Assembly (NCBI RefSeq): GCF_030297175.1
Contig: NZ_AP028070.1
Span: 248,001 to 312,000 of the forward strand
Source: Marinobacter sp. LA51
GTDB lineage: Bacteria; Pseudomonadota; Gammaproteobacteria; Pseudomonadales; Oleiphilaceae
Direction of reading: 5' to 3'
Length of the DNA stretch: 64,000 nucleotides
Below, piece by piece: positions 35,635 through 44,867 of this stretch (position 1 is its first letter; every line of letters starts with the position of its first letter). Under the pieces are notes generated by a model that made no database searches, was not told the origin of the DNA, and worked only from the letters and a program-made list of their open reading frames with translations. The position numbers and the translations under genes are program-made.

Positions 35635-37308
35635 ATGTTCACACGCCACCACAAGGTATGGCCGCACGAACTGCCAAAAACCATGACCTTGCCGAAGACC
35701 AGCCTCTTCACCAACCTGGAGATCTCGGCGCGGCGGTTTCCCGATCATACTGCGATCATCTTCTACGACGCGCCTATCACCTATCGTCGCCTGTTGACGG
35801 AAGTTGAGGCCATGGCCGGTTACCTCCAGTCCCAGGGCGTGCAGAAGGGTGATCGGGTGCTGTTGTACATGCAGAACTCGCCGCAGTATGTGATTTCCTA
35901 CTACGCCATCCTGCGCGCCGACGCCGTGGTCATTCCGGTTAACCCGATGAACCGTTCGGCCGAGCTGGAGCATTACATTGCCGATACCGGTGCCCACGTG
36001 TGCCTGGCGGGTCAGGAGCTGGAGGGCTTTATTACCCCGCTGCTGGCGGAGACCGATCTGGAGCGGGTAGTGGTGGCCTCCTACAGCACTTACATCAAGC
36101 CTGACACCGATCTGAAGCTGCCGGCGGAGGTGTCCGCTCCGGCCTGGTCTGACGACGTTCCGGGCCTGGTGAGCTGGGAAGCCGCCATGGCAGAGGCTCG
36201 GGTGCCGGCCGAGCACACCGCCGGTCCGGATGACCTGGCGGTGATTCCCTACAGTTCCGGCACCACTGGTGCGCCCAAGGGCTGCATGCATACCCATCGA
36301 TCGGTGATGGCCACGGCTGTGCACCGGGTGTTCTGGAACCTGAGTACCCAGGACAGTGTGCAGCTGGCGACCCTGCCGTTCTTCCACGTGACCGGCATGA
36401 CCGGCTCAATGAACGGCCCTATATACTGTGGTGCGACCTCGGTGATCATGACCCGATGGGACCGCACCACCGCCTCCCGGTTGATTGAACGCTATAAAGT
36501 GACCGGCTGGACCAACATCGTCACCATGGCGGTGGATTTCCTGTCCAACCCGGACATCGGCCAATACGATCTGACCAGCCTGAATATGATTGGCGGTGGC
36601 GGTGCTGCCATGCCGGTCGCCGTCGCCGAGAAGCTGAAGAAACTGACCGGCCTGGATTACATTGAGGGCTACGGCCTCTCCGAGACCATGGCCGCCACCC
36701 ACATCAACCCGAACGCCAATCCCAAGGCCCAGTGTCTGGGAATCCCGGTGTTTGATGTCGATAGCCGCATCATTGATGTCGATACCCTGGAAGAGAAGGC
36801 GCCCGGAGAGACTGGCGAAATTGTATCCAATGGCCCGCAGGTGACGAAGGGCTACTGGAACCGGCCGGCGGAAACCGAAGCGGCCTTTGTGGAAATCGAC
36901 GGCAAGCAATTCTTCCGCACCGGCGATCTGGGCTATTACGATGAGGACGGCTATTTCTTCATGGTCGACCGGGTCAAGCGTATGATCAATGCCTCCGGCT
37001 TCAAGGTCTGGCCGTCCGAGGTTGAGGCACTGATGTACCGCCATCCGGCCATCCATGAGGTTTGCATTATCTCCTCGCCTGACCCCAAGCGCGGCGAAAC
37101 CGTGAAGGCCTGCATCGTGCTGACTCCGGAGGCGGAGGGCGCTACTTCGGTCGAGGACATCACCGGTTGGTGCAAGGAACAGATGGCGGCCTACAAGGTG
37201 CCGGCGATCGTTGAATTTGTCGACGCGTTGCCCAAGTCGCCCACCGGCAAGTTGATGTGGCGCGCGCTGCAGGAACAAGAGTGGGAAGCCAGGAATAAAA
37301 CCGCATGA
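35635..37308 (+). CDS. AMP-forming acyl-CoA ligase
   Basis: 557 aa ANL enzyme. P-loop YSSGTTGAPKG (206-216), GYGLSETMAATHINP, FFRTGDLGYYDEDGY, DRVKRMINASGFKVW and the catalytic Lys in KSPTGKLMWR. Resembles medium/long-chain acyl-CoA synthetases and fills the LvaE-like position. ATG 35635 is preceded by TGGGAGTACAGCAAAC. Its stop overlaps the next gene as ATGA (37305-37308), so kinase, SurE, ligase and ketopantoate-reductase-like genes form one unit. Confidence 0.92.
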   Translation: MFTRHHKVWPHELPKTMTLPKTSLFTNLEISARRFPDHTAIIFYDAPITYRRLLTEVEAMAGYLQSQGVQKGDRVLLYMQNSPQYVISYYAILRADAVVIPVNPMNRSAELEHYIADTGAHVCLAGQELEGFITPLLAETDLERVVVASYSTYIKPDTDLKLPAEVSAPAWSDDVPGLVSWEAAMAEARVPAEHTAGPDDLAVIPYSSGTTGAPKGCMHTHRSVMATAVHRVFWNLSTQDSVQLATLPFFHVTGMTGSMNGPIYCGATSVIMTRWDRTTASRLIERYKVTGWTNIVTMAVDFLSNPDIGQYDLTSLNMIGGGGAAMPVAVAEKLKKLTGLDYIEGYGLSETMAATHINPNANPKAQCLGIPVFDVDSRIIDVDTLEEKAPGETGEIVSNGPQVTKGYWNRPAETEAAFVEIDGKQFFRTGDLGYYDEDGYFFMVDRVKRMINASGFKVWPSEVEALMYRHPAIHEVCIISSPDPKRGETVKACIVLTPEAEGATSVEDITGWCKEQMAAYKVPAIVEFVDALPKSPTGKLMWRALQEQEWEARNKTA

Positions 37309-38240
37309 GTGATAAACCCAGCATTCTAATAGTCGGCGCCGGTGCTATCGGCAGCTTTTACGGGGCCATTCTGAAGCAGGCCGGTTGCTCGGTCAGCACC
37401 GTTCTGCGTTCCGAGTACGAGGCGGTGAAAGAAAACGGCATTCGCATTTCCAGTCCGCTCGGGGATCTCTCCTATCGGCCGGACCAGGTCTACCGCGATG
37501 GCGACAGTCCGCAATCCCCGCCGGACTACCTGATCCTGTGTGTGAAGGTACTGCCGGGCACCGACCGTGCCGAGCTGGTACGCCCCTGGATGGGCCCCAA
37601 TACCCGGCTGGTGCTGATCGAGAACGGTCTGGATATCGAACGGGAGCTGGCGGAGGCCTACCCGGATAATCCGCTGATCAGCTGCCTGGCATTCATCGCG
37701 GCCAGTCGCACCGAGCCCGGAGTGGTTGAACACAAGGCCTACGGCAAGCTGGTGATGGGGAGTTACCCCGAGGGTATCAGTGAGGATTGCCGAACCCTGT
37801 CCGGCCTGTTCATTGAGGGCGGTATCAAGGTGGACCTGACCGAGGCCGTGGTGGGAGAGCGCTGGCGCAAATGCCTGTGGAATACCCCGTTCAATCCGCT
37901 ATCGGTGATCGCCAATGGCGCGGACACCCGGACTATTCTCGATACCGAGGGTGGTGAGGCACTGATTCGGGCCATGATCCGGGAAGTGATGGCAGTCGCT
38001 GACGCAGAAGGTTACCCCATGGAGGAGTCGCTGATTGAGCAGAACATTGAGGGTACCCGCAAGATGCCGCCCTACAAGAACAGCATGGCGCTGGACTATC
38101 TGAACGATCGGCCTATTGAACGGGATGCCGTATTGGGCAATGTGGTTGCTTTGGCTGAACGCCATGGCATTGCGGTGCCACACCTGAACACGGTGCTGGT
38201 GACGCTTAAGATGCGTGCCAGCCTGGAAGGCCGTGCCTGA
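37305..38240 (+). CDS. Ketopantoate reductase family (PanE/ApbA) oxidoreductase
   Basis: 311 aa. N-terminal NADP-binding motif ILIVGAGAIGSFYG, the family LILCVKVL and LIENGLDIERELAE segments, and a C-terminal helical ApbA_C domain with ERWRKCLWNTPFNPLS. PanE makes pantoate for CoA synthesis, but paralogues in catabolic operons act on other 2-keto or 3-keto acids. Translational coupling to the acyl-CoA ligase suggests the latter; the true panE is unlikely to sit here. Confidence 0.85.
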   Translation: MSDKPSILIVGAGAIGSFYGAILKQAGCSVSTVLRSEYEAVKENGIRISSPLGDLSYRPDQVYRDGDSPQSPPDYLILCVKVLPGTDRAELVRPWMGPNTRLVLIENGLDIERELAEAYPDNPLISCLAFIAASRTEPGVVEHKAYGKLVMGSYPEGISEDCRTLSGLFIEGGIKVDLTEAVVGERWRKCLWNTPFNPLSVIANGADTRTILDTEGGEALIRAMIREVMAVADAEGYPMEESLIEQNIEGTRKMPPYKNSMALDYLNDRPIERDAVLGNVVALAERHGIAVPHLNTVLVTLKMRASLEGRA

Positions 38241-38256
38241 GGAGCAGGGGAGGATA

Positions 38257-38667
38257 TTATTCGGAGGTCTTTTCCGACTCGTTTTCAGTAGGATCTGTAC
38301 CGGTTTTGTTGGCAGGCAGGGAGTCTTGGCCGACGCTAACATCGCTTAACGATTGAGTGGAACGGCGCTGTAAAAGCTCAGCGAAATCAAGAAGCAGTTG
38401 CCGGTCCTCTTCAATCAGGGAGATGAAGGCAGCATTGAGAGCTACCTGCTCAGAATCGAGCTGCTTTCGTTCGGCAACTGAAAATATGTCCGTAAGGGAA
38501 AGATCCAACGCCAGGGCCAGCCGGTGCAGCAGTTCGAGACTGGGCCTCGCTAGCCCTCGTTCGATTCGTGACAGATTGCCTACGTGGGATTCACTGCGTT
38601 CAGCCAACTCCGCAAGGGTCATGCCCTGCTGCTTCCTCAAACGTCTGATTGCCTGCCCTAAGTTCAT
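38257..38667 (-). CDS. XRE-family transcriptional regulator
   Basis: 136 aa. N-terminal helix-turn-helix (about 5-60: LGQAIRRLRKQQGMTLAELA, ESHVGNLSRIERG, PSLELLHRLALALDLSLTDIF) as in Cro/CI repressors. A helical middle section and a disordered Ser/Glu-rich tail follow; there is no sensor domain. It converges on the catabolic operon with a 16-nt gap and may regulate it or the chemoreceptor downstream. Confidence 0.87.
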   Translation of the reverse strand: MNLGQAIRRLRKQQGMTLAELAERSESHVGNLSRIERGLARPSLELLHRLALALDLSLTDIFSVAERKQLDSEQVALNAAFISLIEEDRQLLLDFAELLQRRSTQSLSDVSVGQDSLPANKTGTDPTENESEKTSE

Positions 38668-38878
38668 GCGCTTTCTCTGATTTCCAAGGCGACGATGTTA
38701 CGTTTAATTATTCCTGCAAACAAAGGTGCATAAGGCACATAAAGGGCCGAGAAAATAGCCTTATAGGCAATAAGCGCGGGGCGGTTTGTGGTGGTCAAGA
38801 CTGTTCTTAACAGATTAGTCCGGATTCAGTGTGTTGTAACCTTCTGCCCCCTCCCCGCGCTGGACCTACTCTAACCAG

Positions 38879-40828
38879 TCACAATTTGAAACGTCCGGAA
38901 ATCCGCTTGAGGTCACTGCCAAGCTGAGCCAGATCGTTGGATGAGACAGCGATTTGGTCGTTGGCGGAGGCGTTTTGGTCGGTTACTTCGCGAATACTGA
39001 TGACGTTTTCGCTGATCTCCTCGGCGACCGACGTCTGTTCCTCTACGGCAGTTGCAATCTGTTGATTCATTGACTGAATGGTCGCAGCGGAATCGGCAAT
39101 GCTGGAGAGAGCTTCCCCGGCTGTGCGAGAGGTGTGGACTGACGACTCCGCGCTCTCACTGTTGCTGTGCATGCTTTCGACTGCGTTGTAGGCACCTTGC
39201 TGAAGGTTCTTGACCAGAGTTTCAATTTCCCCAGTGGAATCGTGAGTTCGACGCGCCAGCGCACGAACTTCGTCAGCAACGACCGCAAATCCACGCCCCT
39301 GTTCACCGGCCCGAGCTGCTTCGATTGCTGCGTTTAATGCCAGCAGATTCGTCTGTTCGGCAATGTCGCGAATGACATCCAGTATGGAGCCAATGTTTGC
39401 ACTGTCATCTCTTAGCTTGGAGATTTGTCCTGCCGTGTCATCAATGTTCTGAGATAAGGTTTCGATCTTACTCATCGCTGTGGATACCACCTTATACCCC
39501 TCTTTAGCGCGAGTGTCCGAATCGGAAGCAGAGTGGGCAGCCGCTTCTGCATTCTGAGCGACCTCCTGGATGGTGGCTGTCATTTCATTCATCGCTGTGG
39601 CGACTTGATCAGTCTGGTCCCGCTGCTGTGTTGCGCCGGCTCTGGTCTGCTGAGTAACTGCCGACAACTCCTCGGCGGAACTGGCAATCTGTGAAATGCC
39701 CTCTGATACTTCCTTGACCATGTGCCGGAGATTCTCGGTCATGACCTGCATCGCCATCATTAGCTTGCCCAGGTCGTCCTTTCGATCAGTTTCTATGTTG
39801 TGAGATAAGTCACCATCAGCCACCTTGCTGGCGTGGGCGATGAGTTGCTCTAAAGGATTTACAATGGCACGGGTGATCAACAGTGCCGATCCGGTGCCGA
39901 CAACCACGGCGACGACTGTGGCGAGAAGCAGGATCATTAATGCGCTGTCCCTGGTCTTCGCCATGGCGGCCTGCTCGCTCGCCACGGCCAGCTCTACCTG
40001 TTTCCGAGAGTCTCGTGCAAGCTCGGTAACATGGGCTTCATCCTGAGTCATGTTTGCGATGTTCTGGATTAGTGTGGAAAAGGTTTTCTCGTAGGCACTG
40101 ATGGCTTGTCCGAGTTCGGCAATCCGGTCCTTTGCGACTTGGGTGGTGGCATAGTCTGCAAGTTCTTCGGTGCCTTCCTGAATAGCTGACAGGCGCTTTT
40201 TCAATGCTGCTGCATCGTCGGAGCTTTCGGACAGTACGAAGTTCTTTTCGATGCGACGGGCGTCTAACATTTCCCGAGCTAACTCACCTGAACGGCGGAC
40301 CTTGAGCATGGTCTCTCGCGCCTTCAATTCCTGACCCGCTGATAGTTGTTGTTGTGATCGAGTCTGGAAGAACTGCTCTAGTTCCACGAAACCGTCGACC
40401 GCCTCTCGGGCACGGGCTTCCATTGAATTCAGAGCGGTTTCGCTGGCGGTTTTTTGCTCAACCATCCTCTGGAATGCGTCGCGATAATCCGAAAGGTCCT
40501 TTTGAATGAGTCTCATACCTTCTTTTTTGCTCGGAGTCTCAAATCGGACCTCGGCAGCTGCGGCGACGGCGCTGGCAGAATCAATGGCTTGATTGGTGTC
40601 ATCGATGTAGCGGGATTGGCCACGAAGAAAATAGTTTTTTTCGTTGAAACGGGCTTCGTCAAGGTAATTGTTTATTGTGGAAACGGAGCTGGTTTTATCA
40701 ATCCGGTCAAATACATCCTGGAAAGCTGAATAAGAGAATAGGGCGGTGCAGGCAATTAAGAAAAGCACGAGACCAAAAGCCGATAAAAGCTTAACTTTTA
40801 CCGAGGTGTTCGATATGAAACGCTGCAT
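38879..40828 (-). CDS. HBM-type methyl-accepting chemotaxis protein
   Basis: 649 aa. Membrane helix at 12-32, a 260-residue helical periplasmic sensor, second helix at 295-320, HAMP, then a long signalling domain with [20 protein letters not shown]. The sensor has two matching motifs, [12 protein letters not shown] (59-70) and [11 protein letters not shown] (190-200), typical of the helical bimodular (HBM) fold of Pseudomonas McpS and McpQ, which bind TCA-cycle acids. Chemotaxis to organic acids fits the catabolic neighbourhood. No C-terminal methylation pentapeptide is present. Confidence 0.9.
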   Translation of the reverse strand: MQRFISNTSVKVKLLSAFGLVLFLIACTALFSYSAFQDVFDRIDKTSSVSTINNYLDEARFNEKNYFLRGQSRYIDDTNQAIDSASAVAAAAEVRFETPSKKEGMRLIQKDLSDYRDAFQRMVEQKTASETALNSMEARAREAVDGFVELEQFFQTRSQQQLSAGQELKARETMLKVRRSGELAREMLDARRIEKNFVLSESSDDAAALKKRLSAIQEGTEELADYATTQVAKDRIAELGQAISAYEKTFSTLIQNIANMTQDEAHVTELARDSRKQVELAVASEQAAMAKTRDSALMILLLATVVAVVVGTGSALLITRAIVNPLEQLIAHASKVADGDLSHNIETDRKDDLGKLMMAMQVMTENLRHMVKEVSEGISQIASSAEELSAVTQQTRAGATQQRDQTDQVATAMNEMTATIQEVAQNAEAAAHSASDSDTRAKEGYKVVSTAMSKIETLSQNIDDTAGQISKLRDDSANIGSILDVIRDIAEQTNLLALNAAIEAARAGEQGRGFAVVADEVRALARRTHDSTGEIETLVKNLQQGAYNAVESMHSNSESAESSVHTSRTAGEALSSIADSAATIQSMNQQIATAVEEQTSVAEEISENVISIREVTDQNASANDQIAVSSNDLAQLGSDLKRISGRFKL

Positions 40829-41154
40829 TCTGGAGATCCGGTGATCAGTGCCGGTAGTAGTGGCTCCGTCCGTTAGCTACCGTTTTGGCGAGAGATGTTA
40901 ATAATTCCGTCATTAAATCAAGGTAATGTTATTAATAAAATACTATATATAAGAGTGTGATGTTGTCTAATATTTTGCTGTTTTTGTTCTTATATATGCT
41001 TTAAATAAAACTTTTAGCATGTGAGTTTTTATTGACGGCATTTTATAATTGGTGCTTTTGAAATGACTTTTTAGGAGTCTTTGCTTAGGGGAGTGCGACA
41101 TTGTGGGTTGGCGAAAGGGGCGGTCACCCATCGGATAAGATGACCACCATTGAT
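40829..41154. other. AT-rich gene-free region upstream of the chemoreceptor
   Basis: 326 bp with no credible gene; about 40900-41080 is strongly A+T-rich (for example ATACTATATATAAGAG). It presumably carries the chemoreceptor promoter on the minus strand and separates it from the MaoC operon end. I found no convincing sigma-28 box and no terminator hairpin. Confidence 0.5.
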
Positions 41155-41610
41155 TCATCGGATGTACATCACCAGGCTTTCAGCCACGCAGGCCGGTTTT
41201 TCCTCGCCCTTGATCTCCACCGTGGTGTGGTAGCTGGCCAAGTATCTTTGTTCATCTACTCGGGTGACATCGATCAATTCCATCCGCGAGCGGATGTCTG
41301 AGCCGGATTTCACTGCCGACGGAAAGCGCAGTTTGTTCAAACCGTAGTTGATGCTGGCGCTGATGCCGCTGACCTGAAGCACTTGGGTATTCAGCTTGGG
41401 AATCAGCGACACGGTCAGAAAGCCGTGAGCCACCGGACTGCCCCAGGGGCTTTCCAGACGGGCACGCTCCACATCCACATGAATCCACTGGTGATCGCCG
41501 GTGGCATCGGCGAAAGCCTGGATCATGTCCTGGGAGATGGTCTGCCAGGGGCTGTGGCCGATCACCTTGCCCTTGTAGTCGTTCAATTCTTCGAGTGTCG
41601 GGGTCAGCAC
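41155..41610 (-). CDS. MaoC-type enoyl-CoA hydratase
   Basis: 151 aa single hotdog domain. FADATGDHQWIHVD carries the catalytic Asp39 and His44 with the five-residue spacing of (R)-specific enoyl-CoA hydratases; SPVAHGFLTVSL follows. It hydrates 2-enoyl-CoA to (R)-3-hydroxyacyl-CoA. Last gene of a four-gene minus-strand operon with an aldolase and two acyl-CoA dehydrogenases. Confidence 0.9.
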   Translation of the reverse strand: MLTPTLEELNDYKGKVIGHSPWQTISQDMIQAFADATGDHQWIHVDVERARLESPWGSPVAHGFLTVSLIPKLNTQVLQVSGISASINYGLNKLRFPSAVKSGSDIRSRMELIDVTRVDEQRYLASYHTTVEIKGEEKPACVAESLVMYIR

Positions 41611-41636
41611 GGCATACTCCTTGTTGGTTCCATCGT

Positions 41637-42398
41637 TTACACCGCGTAGCCGGGGTTTTTGCTGTCCAGCAGGCGCAACAGGGCCGGCCAGGTCAGCTTG
41701 GCCGCGGCGCCCAGGTTCTGCGACTGCTCGGCGGTGGTCTGTATTGCCTGTTCCGACGGCATCCAGGTGGGCCCGCAGCTCTGGGCTTTGACCTGGATCT
41801 CGCAGGCTTTCATCAGGAAGTACAGGTAGGTGAAGGTTTCCGGCACGGTCTGACCAGCGGTCAGTACCCCATGATTGCGCAGCATCATCATCGATTTGTT
41901 GCCCAGATCGCTGATCAGTCGTTCGCGCTCGTCCAGGTTCAGGGCCACGCCTTCGTAATCGTGATAGCTGAGATGGTCCAGGCAGAGCATGGCGGTCTGA
42001 CTCAGTGGTAGCAGGCCGTCCCGATGCGCGGACACCGCGACACCGTCAGCGGCGTGCAGGTGCATCACCGCGCCGGCGTCGTCCCGGCCCATGTGCACGG
42101 CACTGTGAATCGTGAAGCCGGCGGGATTGACCCGGCCCAGGCCTCCTGCGGCCACCACCTGGCCGTCCTGGTCCACTTTCACCAGCGACGAGGCGGTGAT
42201 TTCATGGAATAGCAGACCATAGGGGTTGATCAGAAAGTGATGCTCCGGGCCGGGCACGCGGGCGGACAGGTGGGTAAAGACCAGATCGTCCCAGCCAAAC
42301 AGCGCCACTAAACGATAGGCGGCGGCCAGCTCGGTACGAACCTGCCATTCAGCCTTGTGCAGGGCTTTGCTTTCCGGATGCTCGGTGCTTGTTGTCAT
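41637..42398 (-). CDS. Class II aldolase/adducin family protein
   Basis: 253 aa. Metal-ligand motif VMHLHAADG (His113, His115) and NHGVLTAG (His176), the expected zinc triad of the fuculose-aldolase/adducin fold. Members cleave or decarboxylate hydroxy-keto compounds. The FGWDDLVFTHLSARVPG start is typical of the adducin-like bacterial branch whose substrates are mostly unknown. Its place between MaoC and acyl-CoA dehydrogenases suggests carbon-chain cleavage in an acyl-CoA pathway. Confidence 0.87.
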   Translation of the reverse strand: MTTSTEHPESKALHKAEWQVRTELAAAYRLVALFGWDDLVFTHLSARVPGPEHHFLINPYGLLFHEITASSLVKVDQDGQVVAAGGLGRVNPAGFTIHSAVHMGRDDAGAVMHLHAADGVAVSAHRDGLLPLSQTAMLCLDHLSYHDYEGVALNLDERERLISDLGNKSMMMLRNHGVLTAGQTVPETFTYLYFLMKACEIQVKAQSCGPTWMPSEQAIQTTAEQSQNLGAAAKLTWPALLRLLDSKNPGYAV

Positions 42399-42422
42399 TG
42401 GTTCACCTCAATGGATCGGAAC

Positions 42423-42453
42423 AAAAAAGGGGGTGACCTTGCGGACACCCCCT
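42423..42453 (-). terminator. Rho-independent terminator inside the operon
   Basis: On the minus strand: 8-bp stem AGGGGGTG / CACCCCCT, 10-nt loop, then TTTTTT. It lies between the acyl-CoA dehydrogenase stop (42506) and the aldolase start (42398). A second hairpin, GGACCTC / GAGGTCC (42459-42485), is just upstream of it. Confidence 0.82.
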
Positions 42454-42505
42454 GAACAGGACCTCAGACTCGAAGGGGGAGGTCCCGGACTCGCTAATGA
42501 CGGTG

Positions 42506-43660
42506 TCAGCCGACCTGTAACAGGTTGGCGTACCGCTCCAGGTGGAAGTCGTCGTCGCCCAGCTGATGGTTGATGGCGATCAACCGCTTGGCGTAGTGCG
42601 CAAAATTGTATTCCCAAGTCATACCAATGCCGCCGTGGGACTGGATGCCGTTCTCGGAAATGAACTGGCCACTGCGTCCGATAACGTTTTTGGCGGCACT
42701 CAGGATACGCCGACGCTCGTCACTCTGCTCGACATCGGCAACACTGGCGGCCAGGATCGCCATGGAGCGAGCCTGTTCCAGCTCGGACATCATGTCGACC
42801 ATGCGATGCTGCAGCACCTGGAACTTGCCGATGGGCACGCCAAACTGCTTGCGCTGTTTAAGGTAGTCCAGGGTCAGCTCGTTGGCGACTTCCATTACTC
42901 CTACTGCCTCGGCACACAGGGCCGCGATAGCACGGCCACTCTGGTATTCGATGACATCGGCAGCTTTGCCTTCTTCGCCGAGCAGGGCGTCTGCACCTAC
43001 CTGAACATTGTTCAGGGTGATGTCGCAGCCTTTGGAGCCATCAATGGTCGGGTAGGTGCGACGCTCAAGGCCGGCGGTGTCCGGGCTCAGGGCAAACAGG
43101 CTGATACCATCGGCATCGCGGGTGTCGCCAGAATTGGGGGCAGAGGTGCGGGCAGAAACCAGGATCAGGTCGGCGCAGTGGCCGGCGATGACCACGGCTT
43201 TGCGACCATTCAGGACATAGCCGTCACCGGACTTTTCAGCGCGGGTGGCGACATCGTTCAGGTCGTAGAAGCTCTGGGGTTCCTGCAGGGCCACGGCCGC
43301 TTTCAGCTCGCCGCTGGCAATTCCGCCCAACCATTGCTCTTGCTGGCTGTCGTTACCCGCCTGGGCGATCAGGCCGCCACCGAGGATAACGGATTGCAGA
43401 TACGGCTCCAGGCACAGGCCGCGGCCCAGTTCCGTCATCACGGACTGGACTTCAACGCCACCGCCGCCAAAGCCACCGAGTTCCTCGGAAAAGGGCACCG
43501 CGGTCAAGCCCAGCTCACTGAGCTGGCCCCAGAATGCTTCGCTGAAACCGGCTTCGGTTTCACTGAATTCCAGGCGTTTTTCAAAGCTGTACTCGCCGCG
43601 AACCAGGCGGGCCACGGTGTCCTGCAGCATCTGCTGCTCTTCATTCAGTCGGAAATCCAT
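42506..43660 (-). CDS. Acyl-CoA dehydrogenase, small partner
   Basis: 384 aa. AAGGAGGCGACC precedes ATG 43660. N-terminal helical domain, beta domain, and C-terminal helical domain with IQSHGGIGMTWEYNFAHYAK. The usual TEPxxGSD substrate-loop is replaced by VALQEPQSFYDLND, so it departs from the classical homotetrameric family. It follows another acyl-CoA dehydrogenase by 10 nt; such unlike pairs (ChsE-type) form alpha2beta2 heterotetramers in steroid and terpenoid degradation. Confidence 0.9.
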   Translation of the reverse strand: MDFRLNEEQQMLQDTVARLVRGEYSFEKRLEFSETEAGFSEAFWGQLSELGLTAVPFSEELGGFGGGGVEVQSVMTELGRGLCLEPYLQSVILGGGLIAQAGNDSQQEQWLGGIASGELKAAVALQEPQSFYDLNDVATRAEKSGDGYVLNGRKAVVIAGHCADLILVSARTSAPNSGDTRDADGISLFALSPDTAGLERRTYPTIDGSKGCDITLNNVQVGADALLGEEGKAADVIEYQSGRAIAALCAEAVGVMEVANELTLDYLKQRKQFGVPIGKFQVLQHRMVDMMSELEQARSMAILAASVADVEQSDERRRILSAAKNVIGRSGQFISENGIQSHGGIGMTWEYNFAHYAKRLIAINHQLGDDDFHLERYANLLQVG

Positions 43661-43670
43661 GGTCGCCTCC

Positions 43671-44867
43671 TTAAAGCCCAAGAATCATTTTTGACACGAT
43701 GTTTTTCTGGATCTCGTTGGATCCGCCAAAAATCGAGAGCTTGCGGTTATTGAAGTAGTGGGCCGACAAGGGCGCAGCGTGCTCGTCCGAGAGGTACTCG
43801 CCGTCAAAACCGTCGGCCAGCTCTTCCTCAACAAACGGCAGGGCATAGGGGCCAATGGCCCGGCGCGCCAGATCGTTGATCGATTGCCGGATCTCGGTGC
43901 CCTTTACCTTCAGCATGGAGCTTTCCGCACCCGGTACACCGCCGCCTTCAACCGAGGCGATGATGCGCAGGTTGCTGATACCGGCAGCGGTCAGGTCAAT
44001 CTCCACCTTGGCGATGCGCTGGCTGAAGGTTGTGTCCTCGATCAATGGCCGGCCGTTCTTGAGGCGACGGGACGCGAGCTGCTTGAGGTGTGCCAGTGCT
44101 GCCTTGGACAGACCAATTCCGGCCAGGCCGGTGCGCTCGTAGGTCAGCAGGAATTTGGCGTAGGTCCAACCTTTGTCTTCCTCGCCCACCAGGTTTTCCA
44201 CCGGCACTTTGACGTCTTCAAAGAAGACCTCGTTGACCTCGTGTTCGCCATCCAGCGTGATGATCGGGCGCACGGTAATGCCCGGATTGTCCATATCGAT
44301 CAGCAGGAACGAAATGCCTTCCTGGGCTTTCACTTCGGTGTTGGTTCGAACCAGGCAGAAAATCATGTTGGCGTGCTGACCCAGCGTGGTCCAGGTCTTC
44401 TGACCGTTCACGATGTAGTGATCACCGTCGCGCACCGCCCGGGTCTTCAGGGACGCCAGGTCGGAGCCGGCACCGGGTTCAGAATAACCCTGGCACCACC
44501 AGTCTTCGCCACTGAGGATGCGGGGCAGGTACGTCTGCTTCTGCTCTTCATTGCCGAATTTGATGATAACCGGGGCGACCATGTTGACGCCGAATGGTAC
44601 CGAACGGGGAACGCCGTAGCGGGACGATTCTTCGTCCCAGATGTGTTTCTGAACCGGTGACCAGGAAACGCCGCCGTACTCTTCCGGCCAGTGGGTGGCG
44701 TACCAGCCCTGGGCGCTGAGAATCTTTTGCCAGCGCTGGTGGTCGTCCTTGGTCAGTGGGCGGAACGCTTTGACCTTGGCGGCGATGTCCGCCGGTAGCT
44801 TGTCATCCAGGAACGCGCGTACTTCGTCGCGGAAGGCGAGCTCCTCGGCTGTGTAGTTCATGTTCAT
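43671..44867 (-). CDS. Acyl-CoA dehydrogenase, large partner
   Basis: 398 aa, ATG 44867 with GAGG 6 nt upstream. Substrate/FAD loop WWCQGYSEPGAGSDLASLKT, a WTTLGQHANMIFCLVRT segment, and C-terminal LSIFGGSNEIQKNIVSK with the conserved Arg replaced by Lys. It belongs to the FadE branch seen as one half of heteromeric acyl-CoA dehydrogenases. First gene of the operon; the second dehydrogenase follows 10 nt later. Confidence 0.91.
   Translation of the reverse strand: MNMNYTAEELAFRDEVRAFLDDKLPADIAAKVKAFRPLTKDDHQRWQKILSAQGWYATHWPEEYGGVSWSPVQKHIWDEESSRYGVPRSVPFGVNMVAPVIIKFGNEEQKQTYLPRILSGEDWWCQGYSEPGAGSDLASLKTRAVRDGDHYIVNGQKTWTTLGQHANMIFCLVRTNTEVKAQEGISFLLIDMDNPGITVRPIITLDGEHEVNEVFFEDVKVPVENLVGEEDKGWTYAKFLLTYERTGLAGIGLSKAALAHLKQLASRRLKNGRPLIEDTTFSQRIAKVEIDLTAAGISNLRIIASVEGGGVPGAESSMLKVKGTEIRQSINDLARRAIGPYALPFVEEELADGFDGEYLSDEHAAPLSAHYFNNRKLSIFGGSNEIQKNIVSKMILGL

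Noticed and set aside
38381..38680. Plus-strand open frame over the XRE gene
   Set aside because: A shadow of the XRE gene; Arg/Ser-rich translation without similarity to known families.
40829..41100. Sigma-28 (FliA) promoter for the HBM chemoreceptor
   Set aside because: A GCCGTCAA-like box is present on the minus strand, but no TAAA element lies at the right distance.
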